DNA of 64,000 nt from NCBI RefSeq assembly GCF_946482605.1, contig NZ_CAMLSE010000002.1, positions 186,001 through 250,000 of the forward strand, given 5' to 3'. The notes under the pieces are model-generated. The model had not been told where the DNA came from, did no database searches, and was given only the letters and a program-made list of their open reading frames with translations. The position numbers were made by a program, and so were the translations under genes. This document shows, in pieces, positions 1 to 8,491 of the stretch. Origin of the DNA: an uncultured Dyadobacter sp. (GTDB taxonomy: Bacteria; Bacteroidota; Bacteroidia; Cytophagales; Spirosomataceae). Each line of letters opens with the position of its first letter. Position 1 is the first letter of the stretch.

Positions 1-1023
1 GAGGGCAAATGGCTTGTTGGATGCGATGGAAGTCGCAGCGTCGTTCGCAAAGCGGGCGATTTCCAGTTTGCCGGTACGGAGCCAGAATTCACCGGTTACT
101 CTGTCCAGGTCGACATTGCCGACCCGGAGAAGCTTAATCCGGGCAGCAACTTCACATCGACCGGAATGTACCTGCAATCCCAGCCGGGCTACATCGTGAT
201 GGTCGAATTCGACGGCGGGGCGGCTCATCAGGCAGGGCCGATGACCAGGGAACACGTTCAGGCGGTATTGCGGCGTATCTCGAATACCGATGTTACACTC
301 ACCGCCCTGCACAACGCAGCTACCTGGACCGACCGCGCACGGCAGGCCACATGCTACCGCAATGGACGGGTTCTTTTAGCAGGTGACGCGGCGCACGTTC
401 ACGCGCCCTTGGGAGGCCAGGGATTGAACCTCGGGCTCGGCGACGCCATGAACCTGGGTTGGAAACTCGCCGCAACCATCCGGAACAAAGCACCGGAGGG
501 ACTGCTCGACAGCTATCATACCGAACGGCACCCGATTGGCGCGCAAGTCCTGGATTGGTCGCGCGCCCAGGTGGCCGTCATGAGTCCGAGCCCGCACGCA
601 CGTGCGCTGAACGCGATCATGCGCGACCTGATCGATACACGTGATGGCGCCACCTACATCGCAGGCAGGGCTTGGGGCATTCACACACGCTTTGATCCCG
701 GTACCGACTTTCCCCCGGCTCACCCATTGACAGGCCACAGCGTCCCCAACTTTGAGTTCGAAGACGGCGCCAGAATCGGCGGGCTGATGCACGATGGCCT
801 GGGCATATTACTTGATTTTGACGGGAATGCCGATCTTAAATCGCTGGCGGGTGAGTACAGAGGCCAGATCAGGTATGTTTCAGGTAAGGCAAAAGACCAG
901 CTGGGGATAAACGCCGCGCTGATACGTCCCGATGGAATCGTCGCCTGGGCTTCCGACAGCGAACCCGTTCACAGCGAACTTCAAAATGCGCTTGCACAAT
1001 GGTTTGTTCGGGTCGGCGATTGA
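1..1023 (+). CDS. FAD-dependent aromatic-ring monooxygenase, 3' part
   Basis: Carboxy-terminal 340 residues of a PheA/TfdB-type flavoprotein hydroxylase; the reading frame is open from base 1, so the start and the GxGxxG dinucleotide motif lie outside the window. The frame begins with the DG motif (VGCDGSRSVVRKAG, about residues 6-19 of the visible part). It later carries the GD motif (LLAGDAAHVHAPLGGQGLN), which binds the ribityl chain and pyrophosphate of FAD. The tail (IRPDGIVAWA) matches the thioredoxin-like C-terminal domain of the family. Such enzymes use NAD(P)H and O2 to hydroxylate phenols or polyketide-like aromatics; the substrate cannot be read from the sequence. The hydrolase gene follows in the same direction 385 bases later. 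Confidence 0.9.
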   Translation, partial: EGKWLVGCDGSRSVVRKAGDFQFAGTEPEFTGYSVQVDIADPEKLNPGSNFTSTGMYLQSQPGYIVMVEFDGGAAHQAGPMTREHVQAVLRRISNTDVTLTALHNAATWTDRARQATCYRNGRVLLAGDAAHVHAPLGGQGLNLGLGDAMNLGWKLAATIRNKAPEGLLDSYHTERHPIGAQVLDWSRAQVAVMSPSPHARALNAIMRDLIDTRDGATYIAGRAWGIHTRFDPGTDFPPAHPLTGHSVPNFEFEDGARIGGLMHDGLGILLDFDGNADLKSLAGEYRGQIRYVSGKAKDQLGINAALIRPDGIVAWASDSEPVHSELQNALAQWFVRVGD

Positions 1024-1202
1024 ATGGAAAACCAATAACCGCACCGATCCCGTGTAAGCTTGCGGCTGCGACATTACGCCCGGCCTGGCAAGCCGATTGT
1101 CCAACTAAGCCCCTCATTTGCCTACTTGAAGTCATTTCGAATGTGATCCAAAGGTTCCGGAAAGTAGTTTTGAGTCATCAAATCACAACAGATCTGAAAC
1201 TT

Positions 1203-1370
1203 ATGAAAACTAACCCGCTACTTGCCAGCATCAGAAAACCGTTCGCAACCGGCCTGATCATGATCGCTTCTGCACTCTCGATTGCCACCGCCAGATTTGA
1301 GCGGGATCCTCAAAGTTGCGGTATGATGGCAGTCCAGACGAGCAAGAAAACGCAACGGCTTGCAAACTAG
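1203..1370 (+). pseudogene. possible remnant of a secreted protein gene
   Basis: A 55-codon frame starts with what looks like a complete signal peptide (MKTNPLLASIRKPFATG, a hydrophobic core, then SIATA) but runs into 25 residues without recognisable character. It lies in the 385-base gap between the monooxygenase and the hydrolase, which otherwise holds nothing I can name. It may be the truncated start of a secreted enzyme, or a chance frame. Confidence 0.25.
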
Positions 1371-1408
1371 GGCAGACTTTTTTTTAACAATCAAAAGACA
1401 ATAAAACG

Positions 1409-2458
1409 ATGACAACTCTTGTAAATTTCAAGCGCAATTTGATGGGAAGCTTAGCCATTGTGTGGGCATTACAGCTCCCCGGCACATTACCGGCATCGGC
1501 GAATCCTGAGCGCGCCGCGATAGCCAGCCACGCCAAAATAAACCCGGCTGATAACCCATTTGACCACATCAAACAAATCGAGGCTGGTGTGCTGAACGTG
1601 GGCTATGTCGAAGCCGGCCCCGCCGATGGCAAGCCTGTCCTGCTCATTCATGGCTGGCCTTACGACATTTACAGTTACAAGCAAGTGTCGGAAATCCTGG
1701 CCGCGAAAGGCTTCCGGGTGCTTATCCCCTATCTTCGCGGATCCGGCACCACGCAGTTCCTATCGGCCGCAACACCCCGCAATGGCCAGCAATCAGCACT
1801 GGCGGTCGACATGATCGCATTTCTGGATGCTTTAAAAATTAAGAATGCCATTGTCGGCGGTTTCGATTGGGGTGCACGCACGGCAGACATCATGGCCGCG
1901 CTGTGGCCGGAGCGGGTCGCGGGGCTCGTGTCGGTGAGTGGCTACCTGATCGGCAGTCAGCAAGGCAACAAGGCTCCGTTAAGCCCAAAAGCCGAGTTGT
2001 CGTGGTGGTATCAGTACTATTTCGCGACCGAACGCGGGGCTGCCGGCTACCAGGCAAATACGGCCGAGTTCAACAAACTGATCTGGAAGACCGCCTCACC
2101 GACCTGGCAGTTCAGCGAGGACACATACAGCCGCTCGGCAGCGTCCTTCCAGAATCCGGACCATGTAAAAATTGTGATAGACAACTACCGCTGGCGGTTA
2201 GGTCTGAGTAAAGGTGAGGCCAAATACGACGGACTCGAAACGAAGCTATCGGCAATGCCAGACATCCATGTACCTTCCATAACGCTTGAAGGCGATGCAA
2301 ACGGCGCGCCCCACCCCGACCCCAGTACATACGCAACCCGGTTCAAAGGCAGGTACGCACATCATAACATCACGGGCGGTGTGGGCCACAACCTGCCTCA
2401 GGAAGCACCCGGCGCATTTTCAGACGCGATCCAGGAAGTGTCAGGTTGGGTTAAGTAG
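1409..2458 (+). CDS. secreted alpha/beta hydrolase, epoxide hydrolase-like
   Basis: A 349-residue alpha/beta hydrolase with an N-terminal signal peptide (hydrophobic stretch about residues 12-30, ending PASA), so probably periplasmic. The oxyanion motif HGWP is at 81-84. The nucleophile elbow GFDWG has aspartate, not serine, at position 153, and the catalytic histidine is in GVGHNLP at about 327. An Asp nucleophile together with HGxP is typical of epoxide hydrolases and haloalkane dehalogenases, which work through a covalent alkyl-enzyme ester. It follows the monooxygenase, and an oxygenase-hydrolase pair could act in sequence on an aromatic compound, but that is inference. A strong hairpin terminator follows the stop codon. 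Confidence 0.85.
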   Translation: MTTLVNFKRNLMGSLAIVWALQLPGTLPASANPERAAIASHAKINPADNPFDHIKQIEAGVLNVGYVEAGPADGKPVLLIHGWPYDIYSYKQVSEILAAKGFRVLIPYLRGSGTTQFLSAATPRNGQQSALAVDMIAFLDALKIKNAIVGGFDWGARTADIMAALWPERVAGLVSVSGYLIGSQQGNKAPLSPKAELSWWYQYYFATERGAAGYQANTAEFNKLIWKTASPTWQFSEDTYSRSAASFQNPDHVKIVIDNYRWRLGLSKGEAKYDGLETKLSAMPDIHVPSITLEGDANGAPHPDPSTYATRFKGRYAHHNITGGVGHNLPQEAPGAFSDAIQEVSGWVK

Positions 2459-2476
2459 GGTCGCCGGAGGGGCATA

Positions 2477-2506
2477 AAAAAAGGTGTCAAAAATGACACC
2501 TTTTTT
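2477..2506. terminator. bidirectional intrinsic terminator
   Basis: Stem AAGGTGTCA / TGACACCTT with an AAAA loop, preceded by an A run and followed by a T run. It can stop the hydrolase transcript on the plus strand and the tRNA-Thr transcript on the minus strand. Confidence 0.85.
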
Positions 2507-2515
2507 CTTTTCAAG

Positions 2516-2588
<73 letters not shown>

Positions 2589-2631
2589 CTTTTTTCTTTG
2601 TGATACCGTTTGTTATTCCGTTATCATGGTG

Positions 2632-2662
2632 CAAAAGTAGTCGAGCGGGATATACAATGCAA
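2632..2662 (-). promoter_or_regulatory. Bacteroidota-type promoter of tRNA-Thr
   Basis: Reading the minus strand, TTG (2660-2662) is followed after 20 bases by TACTTTTG (2632-2639), which fits the -33/-7 consensus TTG-N20-TAnnTTTG. The predicted start site is about 40 bases before the tRNA. The same -7 octamer and spacing occur before tRNA-Lys. Confidence 0.7.
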
Positions 2663-2700
2663 CCTTTTCAAAGTAAATTTTTCAAACTTTTTTTCAGGTT

Positions 2701-4605
2701 TTAGATAGCCTCCTGAATAATAGTAAGTTGGTGTTTCAACTCGTCCAGCTGACTTAATGCCTGATTGATCTTTCTCTCAAATTCCGCTTTCAAACGATCG
2801 GAAGTTTTCGATTTCGCGAAAAATTCAATGTTGTTTTGCCAAAGCGAAATGTCATTTTCCAGCTGAGTGATCTTCCGTCTGATGTCGTTTTCCTTGCGAT
2901 ACAGATTACGGCTGCTTTCACCGTCACGTACCAGCTCCACTTCACTTTCCAGAACCGCCTGCTCCTTTTCTTTGGTCGACAGCTGGCCGATCGCACTCAC
3001 ATACGTGTTGATTGCCGCGATATAGCGCTTCTGAACAGCCTGCATATCCTTCTTGGGCACAAACCCAATGGAAGACCATTCCGATTTAAATGCGCTCAGT
3101 AAATTGAGTGAAGATTCGTCCTTGTCTTTCGCCGCCGCCTCAATTCTTTCGATCAGCTCTGTTTTCAGTTTCAGGTTGCTTTCAAATTCCTCTTCTACCT
3201 CCCTGTTTTTAGCACGCTTCTGGTCGAAATAGGAATCGCAGGCCTTTTTGAAACGGTCATAGATCGTGTCCTTGAATTTCTCCGGAACCTGACCAATGCC
3301 TTTCCACTTCTTCTGAAGTTCGATCACTTTTTGTGTCGTGGCAGGGTTGTCCTCCCCGGTCGACAACAGTGTTTCAGCCTCATCACACAGCTGATTTTTC
3401 AATTCGAGGTTTTGCTCCCGTTTTGATTCCAGCTGACGGAAAAATTCGCCTTTGTTATTGAAAAAAGTTTTCAGCGCAGCCCAGAACTTCTTGCTGAGTT
3501 CTTTTCCTTCTTCACGCGGCATAATGCCTTTCAACGCTACCCACTGATCCTGGAACGCCATAATGTCTTTTGTCTTGGCATTCCATTCCTTGATACTTCC
3601 GGAATTATAGGAGGTGAAGGGAACAATGGATTCGTAGATCTTCACTTTCTGCTCATAGTTTTCCTGCATCGACTTCTTCTGCTCGGCAAACTGTCCGCGT
3701 TGTGCATCATACAACACATCCAGTGCCTCCTTGAAGCGCTGCCAGAGCTTTTCCTGGTCCTCTTTCGGTGCTGGTCCGAGGTGCTTGTATTCCTCAAAAA
3801 TATGGTTGGCTTCGTTCAGGATCTCCCGGGACATCGGGCGAGCTTCCAACGATTTGCCGAGCTCTTCGACTTTCTCGCACAGTTCGGCTTTCAAATCGGA
3901 GTTCCGGCGTCTGTCCAGCTCTTTCAGCTCAAAATAGATATTGCGGTTGCTGAAATAACGGTCGATCAGCGCATTATAAGTTGCCCATAGCGTGCCATTA
4001 TGCGGTGACGCGATGTTGCCAGCCTGCTTCCATTCGTCCTGGATCTTCTTGAATTCCTCCCAGCTCGATTTGATTCCCGAAGCGTCGGTTTCCCGGTGCC
4101 CTTCTTCTTCCAGCAGCACGCGAAGACGTTGCAAAAGGCCCGTTTTTACATTGAAATTTTTCTCCTTTTCCTTTTCCTGACTTTGGTAGAAAGCGTTTTT
4201 GAGTCCGCGGATCTCCCGGCTCAGGGCGTCGATTTTCTGGGTTTCGGCGTCGTACTTATATTCGAAACCTTCTTCGCCACCGTTATCGGCCACAAATGCC
4301 TTTAATGCAGCTTCGCGTTCCCTGTGTTTGATCTGGTCCAAAACCGTACGGATTTCCCTGGCAACGGCTTCCGCTTTTTTCAGTTGAGCGGGTGTAGCAC
4401 CTTCTCCACGGACTGCTGCCAGTTCATTTTCCAACAAATTAACCAGCTGTTCTTTAGACAATTGGCTGTAATCCACATCCGGCGTCTCCTCCTCATGCTC
4501 CTCAGTCAACTCAGTGTTAAGATCAATTTCAAGGGTATCAATCGTTTTTGGTGCCAGGTCGTCCTGCTCTTCGCTTTTGACCCCTTCTTGTTGTTCTTGT
4601 GCCAT
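2701..4605 (-). CDS. DUF349-repeat protein
   Basis: A 634-residue cytoplasmic protein with an acidic, low-complexity N-terminus (residues 1-60), followed by about five DUF349-type helical repeats. They show the recurrent pattern of a Trp in 'W-K-x-x-G' and 'LW-x-x-F/Y' (for example EWKQAG...LWATYNALIDRYF, KWKGIG...DRFKKACDSYF). The last part (about 560-634) is heptad-like coiled coil. DUF349 proteins are common single genes in Bacteroidota, but their molecular role is not established; I do not assign one. No signal peptide or membrane segment. Divergent to pdxH. Confidence 0.85.
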   Translation of the reverse strand: MAQEQQEGVKSEEQDDLAPKTIDTLEIDLNTELTEEHEEETPDVDYSQLSKEQLVNLLENELAAVRGEGATPAQLKKAEAVAREIRTVLDQIKHREREAALKAFVADNGGEEGFEYKYDAETQKIDALSREIRGLKNAFYQSQEKEKEKNFNVKTGLLQRLRVLLEEEGHRETDASGIKSSWEEFKKIQDEWKQAGNIASPHNGTLWATYNALIDRYFSNRNIYFELKELDRRRNSDLKAELCEKVEELGKSLEARPMSREILNEANHIFEEYKHLGPAPKEDQEKLWQRFKEALDVLYDAQRGQFAEQKKSMQENYEQKVKIYESIVPFTSYNSGSIKEWNAKTKDIMAFQDQWVALKGIMPREEGKELSKKFWAALKTFFNNKGEFFRQLESKREQNLELKNQLCDEAETLLSTGEDNPATTQKVIELQKKWKGIGQVPEKFKDTIYDRFKKACDSYFDQKRAKNREVEEEFESNLKLKTELIERIEAAAKDKDESSLNLLSAFKSEWSSIGFVPKKDMQAVQKRYIAAINTYVSAIGQLSTKEKEQAVLESEVELVRDGESSRNLYRKENDIRRKITQLENDISLWQNNIEFFAKSKTSDRLKAEFERKINQALSQLDELKHQLTIIQEAI

Positions 4606-4712
4606 CGTGATGCTTGTTTCGTACGTACGGTCTCTTATAGATTACAAATCTAATAATCTTTCCTCTGAAATGGCTACTTTTGGCATCCTAACATTGAACA
4701 TATTAGTATCAA

Positions 4713-5354
4713 ATGGACCACAGTATTGCAAATATCAGGCACGATTACGACCTCAGGGGACTTCTGGAGACCGACCTCGATCCTGATCCGCTGAAACAGT
4801 TCAGGTTATGGTTTGACGAAGTAGTAAATGCGGGTATCTCAGAAGCCAATGCGATGCTGCTTAGTACGGTATCTGATGGACGCCCTTCGGGCCGTATCGT
4901 GCTGCTGAAAGACCTCGATGAAAACGGCTTTTCGTTCTTCACCAATTACGACAGCAAGAAGGGACGGGAAATGGAGGATAACCCGCAGGTAGCGCTCACC
5001 TTTTTTTGGAAAGAACTGCAAAGACAGGTCAGGATAGAAGGGCGTATCGTCAAGACTTCCGAGGCCGAATCCAGCGCGTATTTCGCGATACGTCCGAGAG
5101 GCAGCCAGATTGGTGCATGGGCATCCGCTCAAAGTGAAGCGATTCCGGACCGCGCATTTCTGGAAAGGAAAACAGAAGAACTGGTTTCTCAATTTGAAGG
5201 CCAGCCAGTCCCCAGACCAGAGCATTGGGGTGGCTACCGGGTCATTCCCGATTACATAGAATTCTGGCAAGGTCGCCCCAGCCGGCTCCACGACCGGTTA
5301 GCGTATACGAAGGAGGTTGACGGGGAGTGGAAGATTGAGAGGCTTGCGCCTTGA
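4713..5354 (+). CDS. pdxH: pyridoxamine 5'-phosphate oxidase
   Basis: 213 residues, the usual family length. The enzyme oxidises pyridoxine or pyridoxamine 5'-phosphate to PLP with FMN and O2. Signatures: N-terminal IRHDYDLRGLLE, the FMN-binding stretch RIVLLKDLDENGFSFFTNY, the SQIGAWASAQS segment and the C-terminal EFWQGRPSRLHDR with the family's conserved arginines. The start at 4713 places the IRxxY motif where the family has it. Cytoplasmic dimer in PLP salvage. A perfect hairpin follows the stop codon. Confidence 0.97.
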   Translation: MDHSIANIRHDYDLRGLLETDLDPDPLKQFRLWFDEVVNAGISEANAMLLSTVSDGRPSGRIVLLKDLDENGFSFFTNYDSKKGREMEDNPQVALTFFWKELQRQVRIEGRIVKTSEAESSAYFAIRPRGSQIGAWASAQSEAIPDRAFLERKTEELVSQFEGQPVPRPEHWGGYRVIPDYIEFWQGRPSRLHDRLAYTKEVDGEWKIERLAP

Positions 5355-5370
5355 AGGAATTTTGAATTTT

Positions 5371-5427
5371 GAATGAGTGAATGAGTGAATGTTCAATTTC
5401 TATAATTATTCACTCATTCACTCATTC
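5371..5427. terminator. 20-bp perfect hairpin between convergent pdxH and gltA
   Basis: Bases 5371-5390 and 5408-5427 are perfect inverted complements with a 17-base loop. Each arm is built from tandem GAATGAGT units, and two further copies of the TCATTCAC unit follow to 5441. No long T run follows on the plus strand, so it may be a structural 3' end rather than a classical terminator. Confidence 0.6.
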
Positions 5428-5440
5428 GATCATTCACTCA

Positions 5441-6727
5441 TTATTTCCGATCGCTCATCGGAACGAAGTCTCTTTTCGGTGCGCCGGTGTAGATTTGACG
5501 CGGACGGCCGATCGGCTCCTTGTTGGTGCGCATTTCTTTCCATTGTGCGATCCATCCCGGAAGACGACCGATCGCGAACATGACCGTGAACATATTGGTA
5601 GGAATCCCCAATGCACGGTAAATGATGCCTGAGTAAAAATCCACGTTCGGGTAAAGCTTGCGTTGTATGAAGTATTCGTCTTCCAAAGCCGCTTTTTCGA
5701 GTTTTTGTGCGATTTCCAATACCGGGTCATTGATGCCCAGCTTGTTCAACACGTCGTCCGCCGCCTTTTTGATGATACGGGCACGCGGATCAAAGTTTTT
5801 ATAAACACGGTGACCGAAGCCGAACAGGCGGAATCCGCTGCTTTTGTCTTTGGCCATATTAATGTATTTCTGGGTATCGCCGCCATCCGCTTTGATCGCT
5901 TCAAGCATTTCAATCACTTCCTGATTCGCTCCACCGTGAAGCGGGCCCCACAAGGCACTGATACCGGATGAAATAGACGAGAAAATGTTGGCGTGGGAAG
6001 AACCGACGAGCCGCACTGTCGATGTGGAGCAGTTTTGCTCATGGTCGGCATGCAGGATCAGCAGTTTGTTCAATGCTGCGGAAACTACCGGGTCCACATT
6101 GTATTTGGCGACCGGCAGCGAGAACATCATATTCAGGAAGTTCGAGCAGTAGTCAAGGTCATTCTGCGGATAATTGACCGGATGGCCCTGCGATTTCTTG
6201 TAAGACCAGGTTGCGATCGTAGGCAATTTGGCCAGCAGGCGGATGATATGCAGCTGGGTCACTTCCTCGTCATTCTGTCCGTTGGCGTCGGGATAGAATG
6301 CACTCATAGCGCTCACCAACGACGACAGTACGCCCATTGGGTGCGCATTAACAGGGAAACCTTCGAAAATTTTGCGCATATCCTCGTTCACGAGCGTATG
6401 CGTACGTATTTCATGTTCAAAGTCAGCAAATTGCTTTTCGGTTGGAAGTTCTCCGTAAATCAGGAGGTAGGCAACTTCCAGAAAAGAGGATTTTTCGGCC
6501 AGGTCTTCGATAGAATATCCCCGGTAATTCAACACGCCTTCTTCACCATCCAGAAAAGTGATGGCGCTTTTCGTAGCACCGGTATTTTTGTAACCTGCGT
6601 CAATCGTAATATACCCTGTCTGGTCGCGTAATTTGGCAATATCTATCGCTTTTTCCTGTTCACTGCCTTCAATTATGGGGAACTCGTACTTTTTACCTTC
6701 AAGGGTCAATTCAGCTATTTGGGACAT
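5441..6727 (-). CDS. gltA: citrate synthase
   Basis: 428 residues, matching hexameric type II citrate synthases, which condense oxaloacetate and acetyl-CoA at the entry of the TCA cycle. The catalytic region is clear: HADHEQNCSTSTVR with the first active-site histidine segment, GPLHGGANQEV with the second, and GFGHRVYKNFDPRA carrying the substrate-binding His/Arg and catalytic Asp. It ends in GRPRQIYTG, also typical. Cytoplasmic. Convergent with pdxH and monocistronic as far as the sequence shows. Confidence 0.98.
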   Translation of the reverse strand: MSQIAELTLEGKKYEFPIIEGSEQEKAIDIAKLRDQTGYITIDAGYKNTGATKSAITFLDGEEGVLNYRGYSIEDLAEKSSFLEVAYLLIYGELPTEKQFADFEHEIRTHTLVNEDMRKIFEGFPVNAHPMGVLSSLVSAMSAFYPDANGQNDEEVTQLHIIRLLAKLPTIATWSYKKSQGHPVNYPQNDLDYCSNFLNMMFSLPVAKYNVDPVVSAALNKLLILHADHEQNCSTSTVRLVGSSHANIFSSISSGISALWGPLHGGANQEVIEMLEAIKADGGDTQKYINMAKDKSSGFRLFGFGHRVYKNFDPRARIIKKAADDVLNKLGINDPVLEIAQKLEKAALEDEYFIQRKLYPNVDFYSGIIYRALGIPTNMFTVMFAIGRLPGWIAQWKEMRTNKEPIGRPRQIYTGAPKRDFVPMSDRK

Positions 6728-7041
6728 AGAAATAAGAATAAAATTAAAAAGGTTAATGACAAGGCAACGCCAATCGGGGTCAATTCAAGCCAAAGTTTTT
6801 CGTTAACAGCGATTTACTTACCCAACAAATTAAGTTTGTGTTAAATGGCCCCGGGATTAACCATTTCCCGGTCTGACACAAGCCGCAATATCCTAAAAAA
6901 CTGTGTACTTTCTATTATTATCCGTGGTTTATTTGTGAAAAATCAAGACGGAAACAATAATATTTCACAATTTGAAGTATTTATGATAATATTCTACTGT
7001 TTTACCACCAATGCACCATCATTTCCACTGCAAACGCCAGC
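6728..7041. other. intergenic region upstream of gltA
   Basis: 314 bases without a supported gene. It must contain the gltA promoter, but no clean TAnnTTTG element was found; the nearest is TTAATTTG on the minus strand around 6826. The AT-rich right half precedes the end of the next minus-strand gene. Confidence 0.5.
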
Positions 7042-7497
7042 CTAATACTCCTGAGAACCGCTTTTTTCGTTTGTTAACACAACATCAACAGGTTCTTTCA
7101 TCCATATCTTTTTGATCAGATACCTCAGGTTGAGCCCGGTCAGGATCACCGGCAAGAGGTGCGCTCCATATATGAATGCCTTTCCCGTGATCCGGTATGA
7201 AAATGAGGAAAAGGTGATGAACACATACATGAACCACCCCACCCCGATACCGGCCAGCACCAAGTAGATGATGATAGCCGTTCGTTTCCCCACAAACCGG
7301 TAAACCAGCTCACAAATCGCCAGCGACACGCCCACCACGAGCAGCACCGTGAGCAACGCCCGCGGAAAGTTTCGGATGTAATGGTGCTTATATAGCAGCA
7401 CGCCTATTTTTCCAATCAGGTTCGGGTGCGCGAGCAGGTATGCATCCGTTACGCTCAGTACCAGCAGCGCTAACAAGCTGCTCAATTTACGGTTCAT
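7042..7497 (-). CDS. small integral membrane protein
   Basis: 151 residues, not recognised. Four hydrophobic segments are visible (about residues 7-24, 46-66, 74-93 and 105-124), with a charged tail of about 25 residues (KKIWMKEPVDVV onward) that should face the cytoplasm. It lies just downstream of miaA on the same strand with a 31-base gap, so it may be co-transcribed. Confidence 0.65.
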   Translation of the reverse strand: MNRKLSSLLALLVLSVTDAYLLAHPNLIGKIGVLLYKHHYIRNFPRALLTVLLVVGVSLAICELVYRFVGKRTAIIIYLVLAGIGVGWFMYVFITFSSFSYRITGKAFIYGAHLLPVILTGLNLRYLIKKIWMKEPVDVVLTNEKSGSQEY

Positions 7498-7528
7498 TTA
7501 TGACGACGTTATTTCAATGATGTTACAC

Positions 7529-8491
7529 CTACCTACTACCCTGAAGACCGCTTTTAAATTCCCGGTAGTGCCGAATAATAAATCGGATCTTTTCTTCCTC
7601 CGGCCACTCGTCCGGTATCCAGTTAATGCTCAGCCCATCCTTTTCCATTTTCCGGAAAAAAGTCATCTGCCTTTTGGCGAACCGGTGTATTTCCGTTTCC
7701 AGTTTCTGATGCATTTCATCGTAGCTCATGTGCCCGGTCAGGAACAGCGTTACGTATTTGTATTCCAATCCGTAGTAGATTAACGAGTCGGTGCTAAGTC
7801 CCTGATCCAGTAAAGCTTGCACTTCCTTAATTAAACCTTGCTTTAACCGTGCGGACAATCTCCCGCTGATACGGTCGCGCCTGATTTCTACCGGGGGCGA
7901 CAAACCGAATATATCTGCCTGATATGCCGTATTTGCTTCACCAAAATTAACTTCCGCATTCGGATGCTCACGTAGAAACGTGACTATCTCCAATGCGCGA
8001 ATCAGCCGCTTTCTCGTAGACGTGTCCGCCAGCGCGTGATACCGGGAATCTGAGTTTTTGAATCGTTCCAATAATACTTCGGTTGGAAGCGCATGGAGTT
8101 CCTCCCGCAGCTGTGGGTCAGCCGGTACCGTATCCTGGGCATGTCCTTTCAGCAATGCATATATATAGAACCCCGATCCGCCGCAAACTATCGGACAGCG
8201 GTTTCGGGAAACAATGTCGTTGTAGGCAACGGCAAAATCGCGCTGGAAATCATTCACATTATACTGCATACCCGCCTCACGGATGTTGATCAGGTGATAT
8301 GGGACCGCATCCCCATCCACTACATATTCATCCAGGTCCTTACCCGTACCAATATCCATCTGACGGTACACCTGTCGGGAGTCCGCACTGAGTATCTCTC
8401 CATCCAATGCATGGGCAACTCTCGTGGCAAGGTGGGTTTTGCCGGAAGCAGTTGGCCCCAGAATGACAAGTAAGGGCGTTTCAATGCGCAT
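7529..8491 (-). CDS. miaA: tRNA dimethylallyltransferase
   Basis: 320 residues. Transfers dimethylallyl from DMAPP to N6 of A37 in tRNAs reading UNN codons. Walker A GPTASGKT at 12-19, then ILSADSRQVYRQMDIGTGK, which includes the catalytic aspartate, and PYHLIN. The C-terminal part has the tRNA-contacting QMTFFRKM segment. The ATG at 8491 lies inside the 3' end of the upstream gene (11-base overlap), which suggests translational coupling. Confidence 0.97.
   Translation of the reverse strand: MRIETPLLVILGPTASGKTHLATRVAHALDGEILSADSRQVYRQMDIGTGKDLDEYVVDGDAVPYHLINIREAGMQYNVNDFQRDFAVAYNDIVSRNRCPIVCGGSGFYIYALLKGHAQDTVPADPQLREELHALPTEVLLERFKNSDSRYHALADTSTRKRLIRALEIVTFLREHPNAEVNFGEANTAYQADIFGLSPPVEIRRDRISGRLSARLKQGLIKEVQALLDQGLSTDSLIYYGLEYKYVTLFLTGHMSYDEMHQKLETEIHRFAKRQMTFFRKMEKDGLSINWIPDEWPEEEKIRFIIRHYREFKSGLQGSR

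Noticed and set aside
5371..5441. CRISPR-like repeat
   Set aside because: The repeated unit is only eight bases, in tandem and inverted, without spacers; it is a hairpin, not a CRISPR array.
5993..6631. 212-codon plus-strand frame opposite gltA
   Set aside because: Antisense shadow of citrate synthase; Cys/Arg-rich composition without similarity.
6845..7045. 66-codon frame upstream of gltA
   Set aside because: AT-rich, no signal peptide, no homology pattern; overlaps the end of the next gene.
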